From: Litomosoides sigmodontis
Taxonomy: Eukaryota > Nematoda > Chromadorea > Rhabditida > Onchocercidae
Assembly: GCA_963070105.1 (NCBI GenBank)
Contig: OY718805.1
Location: 1,882,001-1,946,000, forward strand
Length of the DNA: 64,000 nt
Reading direction: 5' to 3'
The notes under the pieces were generated by a model that saw only the letters and a list, made by a program, of their open reading frames with translations, was not told the DNA's origin and did no database searches. A program made the position numbers and the translations under genes. Shown one piece after another: positions 1-12,800 of this stretch (the first letter of the stretch is position 1; each line of letters starts with the position of its first letter).

Positions 1-1703
1 CAGCGCAAGTCTCTTTCTAGTCTAATCCTTAAAAAACCATTTCAAGTATTAAATTTCAAATTATTTGATTATTTTAATATTTTAATGATTCTTCCATTCA
101 TCCATCTCTTTCTTTTCCGTTTCATTTTTTTTTTTTTTTAAATGAAAACTAAACATTTATTTCAGAGTAGTAATTTATCATTCATTGCTGCACTGATGAA
201 GACGTTCACTGTGCGAATGCGAAACAGTTTCACTTATCACTAACCCATTCATCCAGGACATCTCAGGTTCCCTCAGCATTCTATTTTCTTAGGAATTTAA
301 TTGTTGCAAAATTACATTTGAAACTGTAACGTGGTAATTGTTAGTTCAAATTTTATCATCATTTTGCACGTGCAACAAAATGAAGCAATTTAAAAGTGTT
401 CATAATTAGAAGTGAAATTTGTAATTTTTTTCAAAATATTAATGTACCATTTTGAAAAACCAATTAAAATAATTGATAATTTTGCTCATTTCATCGTTTT
501 CCTCCCTAATTTTTGCTTCCTTCCTTCCTTGCATGAATCACACTTTGTAGAGAAAAAAGAAAGGGAATTTATTTTCCATATCGCAGCAACTTTTTTTTTG
601 CAGTTAATTGACAGCAAAAGAAAAAAAACAAATTAAAATTCCATCGTTTATATTATAATTTATTTTAACGTATTTTTGTGAAATTTGTTATGAAAATTTT
701 ATTGTTAATTTAATAATTTCAAAAATTATAGTAATAGAAGGAAGAAGAGAGAAAAAATGATTTGGACGAATAGGAAATGGAATAACTCTTTTTCCCTCAC
801 TTTCCCTCCACTCCTCTCTCTCTCTCTCTCTCTCTCTTCCTCTTTGTAATATCAAGGATGAGATGACTTCGTTTTTTTTTTACTCAATTTGTTTAATTGT
901 GACACGAACACTTTGCGCCTAATTGATCGTCTGATTGCGTTTAGGTGCAAAAAAATTCATCGCTTATTTAAAATGTTTGTAATTTCATTTTTTTCATTCA
1001 TCGAAAAAGTACGAAAGGAAACATTCGTATTTCTGTCACATAATTTTTAATGAAATTCATTAACAATGACAAATGGAGTTACTTTTATAGGTCACTGATT
1101 AGATGTGATAAATGGCTTTCATCTTTTTCCAAATTAATTAATTTTAAGGATGCAAAAATTTGTCCAAAATACTTTTTCTCAAGTTCTAATTAACTTTTCC
1201 AAAAATTACAGTTACGACACATTGCTTATGCTTATTTGCATAATTTGCATTTATTGCATTCTCTAAATTCTTAGTTACCCTAATTAGCATTACCTGAAAT
1301 TCATTTTTTGTTTTTGTAATAAACGAAATAATAAAAAATGACGCAAGTGATAAATGATTTTAAATTTGATTTTGCTAAAGTTATTTCGTAAATTCACTTA
1401 CCATAATGGTTGACTGCAAATACTAAAATACAGAAATAATATTGTTATTCTGTTTTATTCCATTATAATTCGTCAGTAATTTCCTTGCCAATTTACGCCA
1501 TCACATTCTTTTTAACAATTTGAAATGCACGCGCATTACGCATTAGTGTCAAAAAGTTTCATAATCATTACAGAATTTAAAAAAAGAAAGTTATTGTAAA
1601 ATTAGTTGGTTCTGTTCTTTTCGACAATACAAAAGAAAATTTTTTTTTTCATAAGAAATTTTAAGTAAATTTAATTCCTATAAGTTTGAGTATTCGTAGT
1701 AAA
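1..1703. other. A/T-rich gene-free stretch upstream of the SDR gene
   Basis: No open frame here has splice signals or recognisable protein similarity. The stretch contains homopolymer A/T runs and a pure CT tract near 814-837. It probably holds the promoter and 5' region of the dehydrogenase that starts at 1704. No promoter element could be identified with confidence. Confidence 0.5.
814..837. repeat. (CT)n microsatellite
   Basis: An uninterrupted CT dinucleotide run upstream of the first gene. It is one of about a dozen GA/CT tracts scattered through the window. Confidence 0.9.
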
Positions 1704-4561
1704 ATGGAACATCAACGTATGTGTATCGTTGGTGGTGGCGGATATTTTGGACAACATATTGCTCAGGAGTTGCAAGATCAAGGCTTTCACACCGTAATTC
1801 TTGACATCAACTTCTGTGACGTACCGGTTGTGAAACTGGATGACTCTCTCACAACTCGAATAGAGGTTCTTTTTCTGGAAAGATTCCATTTTTTTTTTTA
1901 AAGCAACAATTAATACTGTTTGATGAGTTGTAATTTATGGAATAAAAATTTTTGAGAATTTTTTTAAAAATATTTTTTGCACGTCCTATTTAAGCATATG
2001 TGGTTTTGTGCGAAATAACTGTTTAACTAGAATTGTATCAATGCGATTATACAAAACAAAATTCTATTTAAGTGAATATTTTGTTGAATTTAAAATTTTC
2101 GAAAATTATTAAAAGGTGAACATTTTGTAGGGCTCATTATTGGATAGAAATGTGTTGGATCGAGCGCTAAGAGGCTGTGTCGCATGCTTTCATATTGCCG
2201 CTTATGGCATGACCGGTGGTGCTTCCGTGCGTTACATTCCTTAATTTGTGTACTGGAAATAATTAACACAAAAAATTACTACTAAAATAATAAATTATTC
2301 AGTATTATTAAAGTTTACACTACTGAAGACTTACATTCGATCTAATTAAAACTGTTAAAATATTACATTCGATCTAATTAAAACTGTTAAAATATGTGCT
2401 GTTCTAGCTATTTCAAGTTTCTTCCTTAAATTTCATCATAATTTAACTTATCCCAACTTCCTAACTTTCAAATATGCATGATTTGCTTTGGAGTAGGCAA
2501 TAAGCAAATTGAAATCTTTTGGCAAAATAATAAAATGAAACGAAACTCATTATTGTGGAAGTGATAGTGTTTATGATTGAAATTTCCAAAAATTCCATGC
2601 TAATATTTAAGCTGGACAAGGAAATGATACACTTAATTAACGTTACTGGAACTAAGAGAGTACTGGAACGTTGTCGTATCAACGGCGTACAAAGGTTTAT
2701 CTTTGCAAGTTCGGTGGTTGTCATTTTTACGGATGAGGAGCTACATGATGCGGATGAATTGACGCCGTACCCACATCCATCAAAGGTTTCAAATTTCAAT
2801 TAATTTTTGCAAGCCTTTCAAAACTTTCATATTTTTTAATAAACGAATTTGCTGATGGATTAGTGCTGAAAAAGCCTATGCATTCCAAAAGTGAGTGTGA
2901 AGAGATGTTTTAGGCAAAATTTATTTTTGTTGGCCAACTAAAATAAAATAATCTTTTCAACCTAATGCGCTCATTGATTTTTCATAATTTAACATTTAAA
3001 TTGACATTTTCTCTCCTTCAACGATTATATTAAATTAATTAAATTAGTTTAAAATAACATTTTGCAACAAATGGGAATGTTTGTTTTGTAAGTATTCGGA
3101 AATTCACAGGAAGAGAAGGCAAATACTTTTCCAATAGTTTCACATTACAATGTCCAAATTTAAATTAAATTAACGATGAATGCTAGCGATAAGTGAGTTA
3201 TTTGATAGGAATAGGCTAATTATTTCATTTCGAATATTGCAGTACTACTCACACTATGCAGCATCTAAAGCGATAGCCGAGAAATTTGTAGTTGAAAGTA
3301 ACTGTGAAGCATTGAAAACATGCGCTCTGCGATATCGCGGAATATACGGTCCGGCAGAACCACGAACTGTAAAACGAACTGTAGTAAGTTATGCACCTCT
3401 ACTTGCACTAAATTATTTTCCTTCCTACTTTACAGTGAAATCTATGCACACACAGTCAATAGTTTAAATCTTATTTAATTCGTTCTTTGTGCAATTCATA
3501 TTATTTGCCATTTAAAATTTGAAACTTTGAAATACTGATATAATTGTTGACTTTTAAGGATATGTGCAACCGTGGTTTAATTCTTGCAACTTTTTATAAA
3601 TTCCGTGAATGTATCACCCAATATAGTGGAATTGAGAATAGCGCTAGGGTAAGGCTATTACAAATTTAATTTTTTTTTCAGCAAATTTAAATTGAAATTA
3701 CTGATGAATCTTTCTTTTCTCGTTCTTTTACACAATTTCCATTCAGGTTAACAGTTGCAGAGAGTTTATCCTTCATATTAATTATGCATTTGCTCAATCA
3801 GTAATTTCAATTTTTAAGTAATTTTTTCAGGCATCTTATTAATTGAGGCAAATTTTTTTAGGCTATGAGATTAGCTGAGGATGCATTAAGACGTGATATA
3901 GCGTGTGGTAAAGTGTACAACATTGTTGACGGTGGCCCACCTGTTGGATCATTCAGCTTTTGGTTTCCGCTAATTCGCGGTAAACACTTCTTGCTTAACA
4001 ATTATTCAAATAATTTCATAAATAATTTCAATCTCAATGTTTATCGATCGAGCTATGCTAATCACAGGTCTATTTTTCAAGTTGGTAAGAAATGTGCGTG
4101 TGCGTGTGTGTGTGTGTTTCATGAAAAAAGAAGGATGTTTAATTTCTTTCTTCGTATAATCGTTTTTTTTTTCAGCACTTAACAAACCATTACCGATGTT
4201 CAGAATACCGTACACGTTCGTCATCTCTTTGGCTATATTATTCGAATATCTCTATCGTTACTTTGGCCTAGAACCGTTATTTACCAGGCTTGAAGTGAAC
4301 CTTGTCTCAATCACCAATACCTATTCAATTGAGCGAGCCCAGCGTGATCTCGGCTACAAGCCAAGGCAAAATCATGACCTCACCGACGTGATATATTATT
4401 ATAAAAAAATGAATAATAGAAAAAGTGACGGTGAAATTGTACTGTCACTGATTTCATCAGGCAGAAATCATGCAAATATCACGCTTTTCAACAGCATCAA
4501 TTTCATTTTACTTCTGTTAGTTGCATTATTTTTTTGGATTGGCAGCACATTGCTATTGTAA
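1704..4561 (+). CDS. SDR42E / 3-beta-HSD-type short-chain dehydrogenase
   Basis: Predicted NAD(P)-dependent oxidoreductase of the extended SDR, 3-beta-hydroxysteroid dehydrogenase-like class, closest in my reading to SDR42E. Eight exons join in phase: 1704-1865, 2131-2226, 2612-2785, 3243-3383, 3559-3648, 3747-3800, 3862-3979 and 4176-4561, giving about 406 residues; SDR42E1 is about 390. A Rossmann glycine motif GGGGYFG lies at residues 10-16. Exon 2 carries [19 protein letters not shown], typical of the family. The catalytic YxxxK pair is Y149 and K153 in HYAASK, followed by [10 protein letters not shown]. The last 20 or so residues are hydrophobic ([19 protein letters not shown]), which suggests a membrane anchor, probably in the ER. 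The start is the first ATG in frame with the Rossmann motif. The substrate is not deducible; a steroid or other lipid alcohol is likely from the family. Confidence 0.9.
2331..2394. repeat. Exact 32-bp tandem duplication
   Basis: Two adjacent identical 32-base copies, 2331-2362 and 2363-2394, each beginning TTACATTCGATC. They lie in intron 2 of the dehydrogenase gene and do not touch its splice sites. The perfect identity suggests a recent duplication. Confidence 0.95.
4094..4118. repeat. (GT/GC)n tract in last intron of the SDR gene
   Basis: A GTGCGTGTGCGTGTGTGTG-type alternating purine/pyrimidine run in the final intron of the dehydrogenase. It is a simple repeat with no evident function. 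Confidence 0.85.
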
Positions 4562-4589
4562 ACTACAGTATCTTGCTATCTTCATTTCA

Positions 4590-4614
4590 TTAATTAATTA
4601 ATTAATTAATTAAT
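4590..4614. repeat. (AATT)n microsatellite
   Basis: About six consecutive AATT units just downstream of the dehydrogenase stop codon. Confidence 0.9.
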
Positions 4615-5004
4615 GTCTACGTTTGAAAACAGACATTTGTACAGAAATATTTCTTTTTTACCTATACATTCAGGATAATTATGTTCTTTTTTTGCTTCTT
4701 TTTTTTCATTAATTCAATGATTCGAAGGGTTCAAGGGATTAGTTTAATTTAATCATTCTATTGATGTGAATAATATCAGAAGTTATCGATTGATTGGTCA
4801 ATTAAGAATTTGATAATTAATGAAAGATCATCCCATTGCCGTTGCAACAACGAAACATTAGGAAGCATTTGTCAAAGCTAATCCTTGGACAACGTCAACC
4901 TTAAAATATGAAATTGACAAATTATCAAGGGATTAATTAAAAAACAGTTTCAATGGAATACTTTTAATGAAATGAGAAAAAATTTTGGCAAATTATTTTG
5001 GTTT

Positions 5005-5195
5005 AATTATTATTATTGACATCATTATTACTATTACTATTAACTACGAACTACTAACTATCACTATTACTATTACTATTAGTTATTACTATTACTATAT
5101 TATTACTGTCCTTTATTATTATTGTGAATAATATTATTATTATCATTATTATTTATTGTTATTATTAATTATTACTATTAATTAATATTATTCTT
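5005..5195. repeat. Degenerate (ATT/ACT)n trinucleotide block
   Basis: Roughly 190 bases dominated by ATT, ATC and ACT triplets, with interruptions. It looks like a decayed trinucleotide microsatellite. Confidence 0.75.
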
Positions 5196-5448
5196 TTAAT
5201 CATTATTAATGTAATTAATTTATATCGCATTTTTTCATCTTAGCAATTTTTGCAACAACGAGAAACATAAACTGTAGAACATAAATTGGAAAAAAATTGT
5301 ATTTTGCATCTTAATTTCGAAAGTGAAAACAGCAAAGGAACGAAATTGGACAATTTATGATGCATTGCGGACATTTGCGCTCACATTCTTTTCGGTTATA
5401 GAATTCAACAATAAATGAAAGATAAGTCGCTGCATAAATATCATTGTT

Positions 5449-5483
5449 CTCTCTCTCCCTCCCTTTCTCTCTCTCTCTCTCTC
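5449..5483. repeat. (CT)n microsatellite
   Basis: A CT-dinucleotide run interrupted by CCC, in the convergent spacer. Confidence 0.85.
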
Positions 5484-6858
5484 CGTCTCGCTGTCTTTGT
5501 TCGATGAATTTTAACGGCAAAATAAATGGAATCAAAAAGGTGTAAACAGTTTTTCAAACTGTATATTACTATTAGGTTCACTTTAATTCAACTGCATTCA
5601 TCCTAAATGAACGTTACACGTTGGACGTGAATTTCAAAATTTCCGCCTACTTCATCAGTTGTTTCGTATTTGCTGCTCAAACCATTAAAGTAGTCCAAAA
5701 AGGTAGAAAGTACAAACAAGAGAGAAAGAGAAAGAGAGAAAGAGGGAAATTTATAGAACACGAATAAACATTAAGTAATTAATTAACCCTATTTAGGCGT
5801 GATATGCATGTGAAGCGTACGTTTCAACTGATCAGAGATACTACTGGTCGTTCAGGTCGAAGACGTACGAATACGATTACCGTGAATGGGTGGGAAAACA
5901 CCCCGCAACGTACATATATGTCAGGCTACGGTTAGCCTCACGTATTTCCACCTGTAATTACAGCTTCAGACAAGAATAATTGGAAGTTTCGTCAATGATC
6001 GATTGCAGATACTATCTAGCGTTGTAGCAACATCATCAGCCATGAAGTGCGACCTCTCAGGCAGCTCAAATATTGAGGTAGCACGAACGTGATGAAAGTG
6101 TTGAGTGGATTTGTTTATGTGATGAGAGGGAAATGAGAAAGAAGGAGAGACAGACAGAGGAAGAGTTAAATGTTGCATTTCCTCCACTCATTTCCCAATA
6201 TCATTTTCATTTATAAAATTTTTTCATTCCTCCACAAGTGCTCCCTCCACGAGCAATGGTGGTGGAGGAGAATTGAAATTTGTCAAGTTGTAAAATGCAA
6301 TTGAATTTGATGCAAATTGAACAGAGACATTTTAATTGATTTCGACGAATTGTGAAATAACTAATTGTCGTCGATAACAATTGTTATCAATCCAGTCACA
6401 AATTTAGTCGTCATTTCTTAATAATTTTTCAATCGTTACAAATGAATTTGCTTCCTCACTTAACTAATTATCTAATAACTCGAATTCTGAAATGGAAATG
6501 GAAATGGTAAGGTGATAGATTTGAATCCATTTTTCATTGATTCAAATCATTTCACTTCTTCTCTTATCACTTCCTATCATTTCCATTAGCAAAATGGATT
6601 TATCTATAATAAATTAGAAAGTTTGCAAAAATTTTGCTTTCTGTGATTTTGATTATTAATTACTTAAGCTTTTTCCTCTCAGTTTCATCAACTCACAAGA
6701 GTGTTGAAATTTATTTCAGGTGTATTCCATTGAAGAAAAATTGAGCAAAACAAATGAGAAAATACAATGGAAAAAGACTAGAGTAGTGAAGAATAGCAAT
6801 TAGTAAGACATGATATTATTATTAATTCTATTATTTAAGTAAGCAATTTAAATTCTCA

Positions 6859-9800
6859 TCACAACGGCATACTTTCAACCAAATCGCCTAACTTAACTTG
6901 TCGCTTGTCTAGCACACGTCTACCGTTATCACAATCACCACTGTTGCTGCTCAACGCCTGATTTTTTACGTTTCGCAACTGAACTTCCACAAAATGTAAA
7001 TCAGCAAAGATTTGCGCATCACGCTGTCGCATATAAGCCTGAAATGGATGAAAGGAGAGGAATACATCTGAATATTAGAATACTCAAATAACGAAATTTA
7101 CACAATACATGTCACCTTAAATCGCACTTATTATAGATTGAAAAAAAAATTAATGAGCAAATGCTAGCGGCAGTGGATGAATTAAATTTATCATGCTGAA
7201 AAAATTTTAATTTAATATATTAAATAAATTAGGAAATATTTTTCAAAGAATATATAAGTTAAACTAATTCGTGCAATTAATTACCATTTCGCGCTTCAGA
7301 TGATTGAAGACGTCATTCCAAGATCGAAAATCACCGGAGGACGTTTTCTGTGACTCACTGGAGCTTATTGAACGTGAGAGACCTGAATCATTTACTGAAT
7401 CATCAGGTATCGCAGTTGCCTGCTTCAGTGGTGCTGATAATGGAGCGGAATGGAAGTCATAACTGACGGCAGTCACTGAGGAATTTGCCGCATCTGAACA
7501 AATCCTTTTTTAACTTTTCTAAATCAAAAAATTCCTTTTTTACAACAAAAATAAATTTTACATTCTAAATTATGATAGCTACAGCGAGGCAAAGCAAACG
7601 TAATTGACAGTTTTGCAAGAATTTATGGGGTAAATTTGATGCTTCAAAATTTGCTAACTGTTAAAGACTGTGAAACGTTTAATAAAACATAAATTCTGAA
7701 CGTTTTAGATTTAAAATTTTATTTAAATTATATCACTTTTGCAATTATTAGGCAAAATTTTTTCTTCCTGTTCACTTTTCACTCTCACCACGCTGTTTCT
7801 GCGCTCTCTATTTCAATGTTCCCTTTTTTCTCTTTTTTTTTTTTAAATTTAAAAACGACGAGAAAAAAAGAGACACGAACACTCATTGGTTGCGGTCTTA
7901 CAACGATCACGCTGATCCGGAATCTCATCATCCGATACTTCTAGGGAGTAACTTGCGTCAAAAATTGAATTCACAGGTAGTAATGATGTTGTGGGAATTT
8001 CATTTTGTTGCTCTGTCACTGTTGCGGCTAATCCTTTTGAGTGCAACCGGTTGGGTAATGTTGCCGTATCGTATATCCTGAAAAAAAAACTACCGGTTGC
8101 AGTTAAATCGTTTCACTTATTCGATATTTCCGATTTTGTTACCTGTTATAATTATTTCATATTTAATTCTTATGTTCTATCATTTATGTTACATTTAATT
8201 AGGCAAATTAATTGTGATTTTTGAAATTCATATTTAATTAAAATGTACAATTTAGCATGATATTATCAGCAGTTAGCAATTTTTTGTTTATATTTTTTTT
8301 AGTTTTATTTTTGCAATAACCATTTGAAATAATTTAAAAGTGGGAAATTCCACGCTTAACTAACTTTTTCAAAAATTTTTTTGTTGCTTTAAGTGGATTT
8401 AGCAATCCACCACCGCTACTACTTCCTCCAGTACTGCAACTATCACCGCCAATACTACCGCCACCGCCTGAGTAATTGCTAAATCGAGTGAACGGCATGC
8501 TACCACGAGGAGCTCTATGCTTGTGCGGCAATGAACAAAGCGTGAAGTGATTATCGTTGCCAGCACTGCGAGACCTGCAAAATATGATCGTTGCATTTTA
8601 AAAATGCAAATTTCAAATGATATTACTAACAAGTGAGAAATGTAAGTAAAAGAGTTACTGAGCTGTTATCAGTGAAATACTTAGAAAGCGCAAGTGAATG
8701 GAAAATTGATTTTGTTAATGATAAACAAGATCAATTCCTCTTCAATTCAAAAATGCAGTGGAAAAGAGAAAGTGAAGAGACAGAGAGAGAGAGAGAGAGA
8801 GAGCGATATTTCGCTGATGTATTACATTCGTGTGTTAACACTGAAATATCCATTTTAACACTTGTAATTTAATTTCCTTTAAATAGTAAAAATGCCCTTA
8901 AAAAGTAAGCTTAATGTACTTTGAAATATCGTTAATAAATTTATGAAGAAAAAAATGTTCTCTTTAATGGATTTATTTCGAAAATAAAAAAAGAAATAGA
9001 AATGTGCCATTTGGAATAATTTCAATAAATTTTATCATTTCAAAATTTTATCACAATTGAATTTAGCATAAAACGAACAACGAATTATTTTTGACAAAAT
9101 ACCTTTCACATCTATTTCCTTTATTTTCGGAAATCAAATAATTTCATTTCACTTTAAGTCTCCATTTATTATCAATTACCTTATTTCACTCACTAAGAAA
9201 CTGCAATAGCCGCATGATGGTATTAAATTTCAATTTACAAGGAAACAGAAAAACCAAGAAATGGAAAAAAATTGGAAATTAATTTGGAAGGCAAAAAACA
9301 GTAATTAAATGGAATAAATTAGGACCTTTGATGTACCCGTTGTATGGTCGTGACAATTCTATCTCTTGTTCGTCGGCTCAATGAACTGCATGATCGATTC
9401 AGGACTTGATCACCAAATTCAGTTAGTCGCTTCCTGTCTCGATTAATTCTATCTGAAATCGTTCTACACTTTATCTTTTCTAAAATAAATTTAAATTCCA
9501 GGCTAAATTTCAATTTAGAATTACTCACAAAATTTCTTTGTTTCTTCTCACGTTTAGCAAGTCTACTTACTATAATTTAGGCAAGTTTGCTCAAACATCG
9601 CAAATTAATTATTAATACATAAAAACTCATCATACTTAATTAGCAATTAAACATAGCTTTCCCATGCCATTGCACATAACACTGCTTAAATAATTTAAAT
9701 AATTGCAAGATCCTTCTAAAATTAATTAACTAATTAGAAACTAGAATAAAGGGAGCCGCTAAAAAAATTCTCTTTTTGTCACAGTAACGGCTGGAAGTGG

Positions 9801-12800
9801 TTGATCTCATCGATGACCTAATGACCTGGTTCCTTTTTTGTCTTAATGCTCCGAAAATGATAGCTTCTGAAAGATATTATTACCGTTATGATAATCAATC
9901 AGTAAGGCAAAATTATTGAAGAAATGTTAATTAATTAATTAGTTGATTACACATAGCTCACACTGTCTACAATGAAATTCTAATATCAACAATTTAAGCA
10001 TTTTTTATAAAATTAAAAAAATCGCAATAATTAAAAAAGGAAAAAATATTCGAAATTGATGAATAAATTAGGAGTAATATTTGAGGATCTCACCAACATA
10101 AAGTTAATTTTAAATTTTTTCTTCAATCTTTAGTCGTAACATATTTTTGTTTGAATTAAAATTTGTAAACGAAAAATTGAACAAAAAATTTTTCTAACAA
10201 TTCATTCTTTTAGCTTTTTTTTGCGCTCAAAAGATTTAACTAATGAAATATTGTTGTGCGTTTTACTAAAACAGTTTCGAAATTTACCATTTTTAAGTAA
10301 ATCAACGACTTATTTTACAACTTCGAAAACAATTAAAATGAAATAAATAAGCATTCCCGTGAGAAAAAAATGCTTCCTCAAATTCAGGAAAAATAAGCGA
10401 ATGCAATTAAACAAATGTTTGCATTAATTAAATCTTGAACTGTTTATGCAAACTATAGAAAAATTAAGTTTCATTTTTCTTTTTCGTTTTTTCCCCAATT
10501 TTTATTCTTTTTTTTTAACTGAGAAAATACTGCACAGAAACTTTACACCAACAACATTAGCTGTCAGCAACTAAACATTAATCTTTCACATTTTCCAACA
10601 AAGCCATCAGCACTTTCTTCAACTTCAATCCTAAAATTTTTTCTTCCGCCTTGCCACGAACCTCATATTTCTTGCAAAAATTCATTTCTCTTCTCCACTC
10701 CCTTCTTACAATACAATAAAAACTTTTTAATTATAAAAATAATTAATTCCCAGCTTATTAAGGAATATTTTCTTCTTCATAAAGTAAGTAGAGTTTTGTA
10801 AGAGGAAAAAAAACAACTAACTTAAAATTGCAATAGAATAGGATTGATTTAAAAAACAAAGATTCGAAATGGTAAAAAATTACTTCTGAAATTACAGAAA
10901 TTTCAAATTTGTATTTCGACGTAGCGATGAAAATAACTGATTTAAATTAGTGCAACGAAAAATTTTGCTAATTTCACATTTAGAAGGAATTAATTTTAGT
11001 GAGCGGGCGTGTTTTCGTCATCTTTCGCAATTCGTCCAACTTATCCATTGTTTGCTACATTTTTGGAGCAAAAGTGAATTTGAAAATAAAATATGCAAAA
11101 TTGCGCTGTGTTTAATGAATCGAAACAAAAGTCGTCAAACGAATTAAAAATCGTTGAATTATCACTGAAAATTTATTTAAATTTCAGGTGAAGGAATTTG
11201 TTGAGAACAGTTTGACGAGGCAACAAAATGTGAGCAAATGAAATTTCATCAATCAAAAAGACAGATTAATTTAGCAATCACAAATTTAATTCATAATTTT
11301 TCGCACTGATCAAAAAATTACGTCGTTCTTCCTCTTTCACGCAAATCAGAAATTACACGCATCTTTTTTTTTTTTTTGCAATTTCACATAAGCCTAAAAC
11401 AACGATGCTACACATCACAGGAACGCTGCCGTTTCGGTAAAAATAAAGGAAAAAAAAGGCTATTTAGCTTGCTAGCAAATAATTCAAATGAAACACATTA
11501 TGGAAGTTTAAAAATTTCTTCAAAAAAAAATGCCTCCAAAATTATTCAGTGAAATAAAAATTTTTAGGCTGTTAAATAAGAATTTTTGTAGCACAAAGGC
11601 AAAAAAGAGAGAAATGAACAAACCTTTTCAGACTATCATTTTGTGCACGAAAATAAATTTTTGAAACAAAAAAATTTTTTTTCCATTTTGCCAAGTAATA
11701 ATTTAAAAGAGTGGAGGCATTTTTTTTTTGCCTTCTTTAATGGAAAATTAATGACGTCTCTTTTGACGTCTGCAAAGTGTTTCTTCCAAATCAATGAATG
11801 AACGGTATGAGAGGAAAGGAAAAAAATTTTTTCGAAAATAAAACTTTCAAATCCTAAAGCTTTTTCAAACACTTTCACCAGCAAAAAGAAAGAGGGAGAG
11901 AGAGAGAGAGAGAAATGAGGAAACGGCAAAATTAACAAATTGTCTCAGATTACAAAGCATTACGTACCACATTCTCCTAAATTGAATTATTTCAATTTTA
12001 TCAATTTATTTCCCACTCAAATGAAAATAAACAGAAAACATAATCTTCCAATTGCTTCTTCCTCTTTTGTTCCATTTTTAAAATAACTAGCAAATATTTT
12101 CATTGTAGCGAATAAATCGTTTTCCACAATTCAATAAAAATTTTCCGTATTTTCCTATTCTACAAGTGAAACGACATAGCGCAAACAGTTCAGTAAAAAA
12201 ATTCCTAAAATTAATTACATTAATTATACAAAGTACCTTGGATAGGCGCTCAAAATTAACCCAACGATTTACTGTTTAAATAAAAATTGCAAAAAAGTAG
12301 ACAATGCATGCAATCCTTGATTATTTCACGCGGCGCGCTACACGCACGCATCCTATTACGTCCAAATATCTCGTCCCTCTCTCCCTATCTTTTCAATCAT
12401 TAACTTTATCATTACTTATCAATCATTATTAATAACTGATTACGTCAAACCTCTTCTGCATATCTTTCATTTTGTTAATTTTTATAGAAATCTCTTCCTT
12501 TTTTCTTGTGGCGTAACATTCAAAAATTTCTTTTTCTTCTATTACATATAAATTTTATTAATTAAATTAAAATATGGAAAAAGAAAATTTCGAAAATTAT
12601 TGATACGTGTAAATTTAATATTAACAAGAATTCAATTCTCAATCATTTACCTAAATATCTCATCATTATTTCTCTTGCGCTCTCTCCTCTCTCTCTCCCT
12701 CTCTCTCTCTCTCCCCTTACAATACATAATGAAATTTGAAGGGAAAAAAAAACGGTAATAAAAATTTCATTCTTTTTACCTGTCGCTTTTCTTCCTAAAA

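Larger units (their letters stand above)
4562..6858. other. Intergenic spacer between convergent genes
   Basis: The 3' ends of the plus-strand dehydrogenase and the minus-strand FAM89-like gene face each other here. The spacer holds an AATT run (4590-4614), a degenerate ATT/ACT trinucleotide block (about 5005-5195) and CT/GA tracts (5449-5483, 5719-5747). No coding exon was recognised. Confidence 0.6.

Noticed and set aside
8334..8364. Read-through C-terminus KLVKRGISHF after the 8365 exon as a short isoform
   Set aside because: A good donor (AA|GTTAGT) and exact phase match to the next exon favour splicing. Retention to the stop is possible but unsupported.
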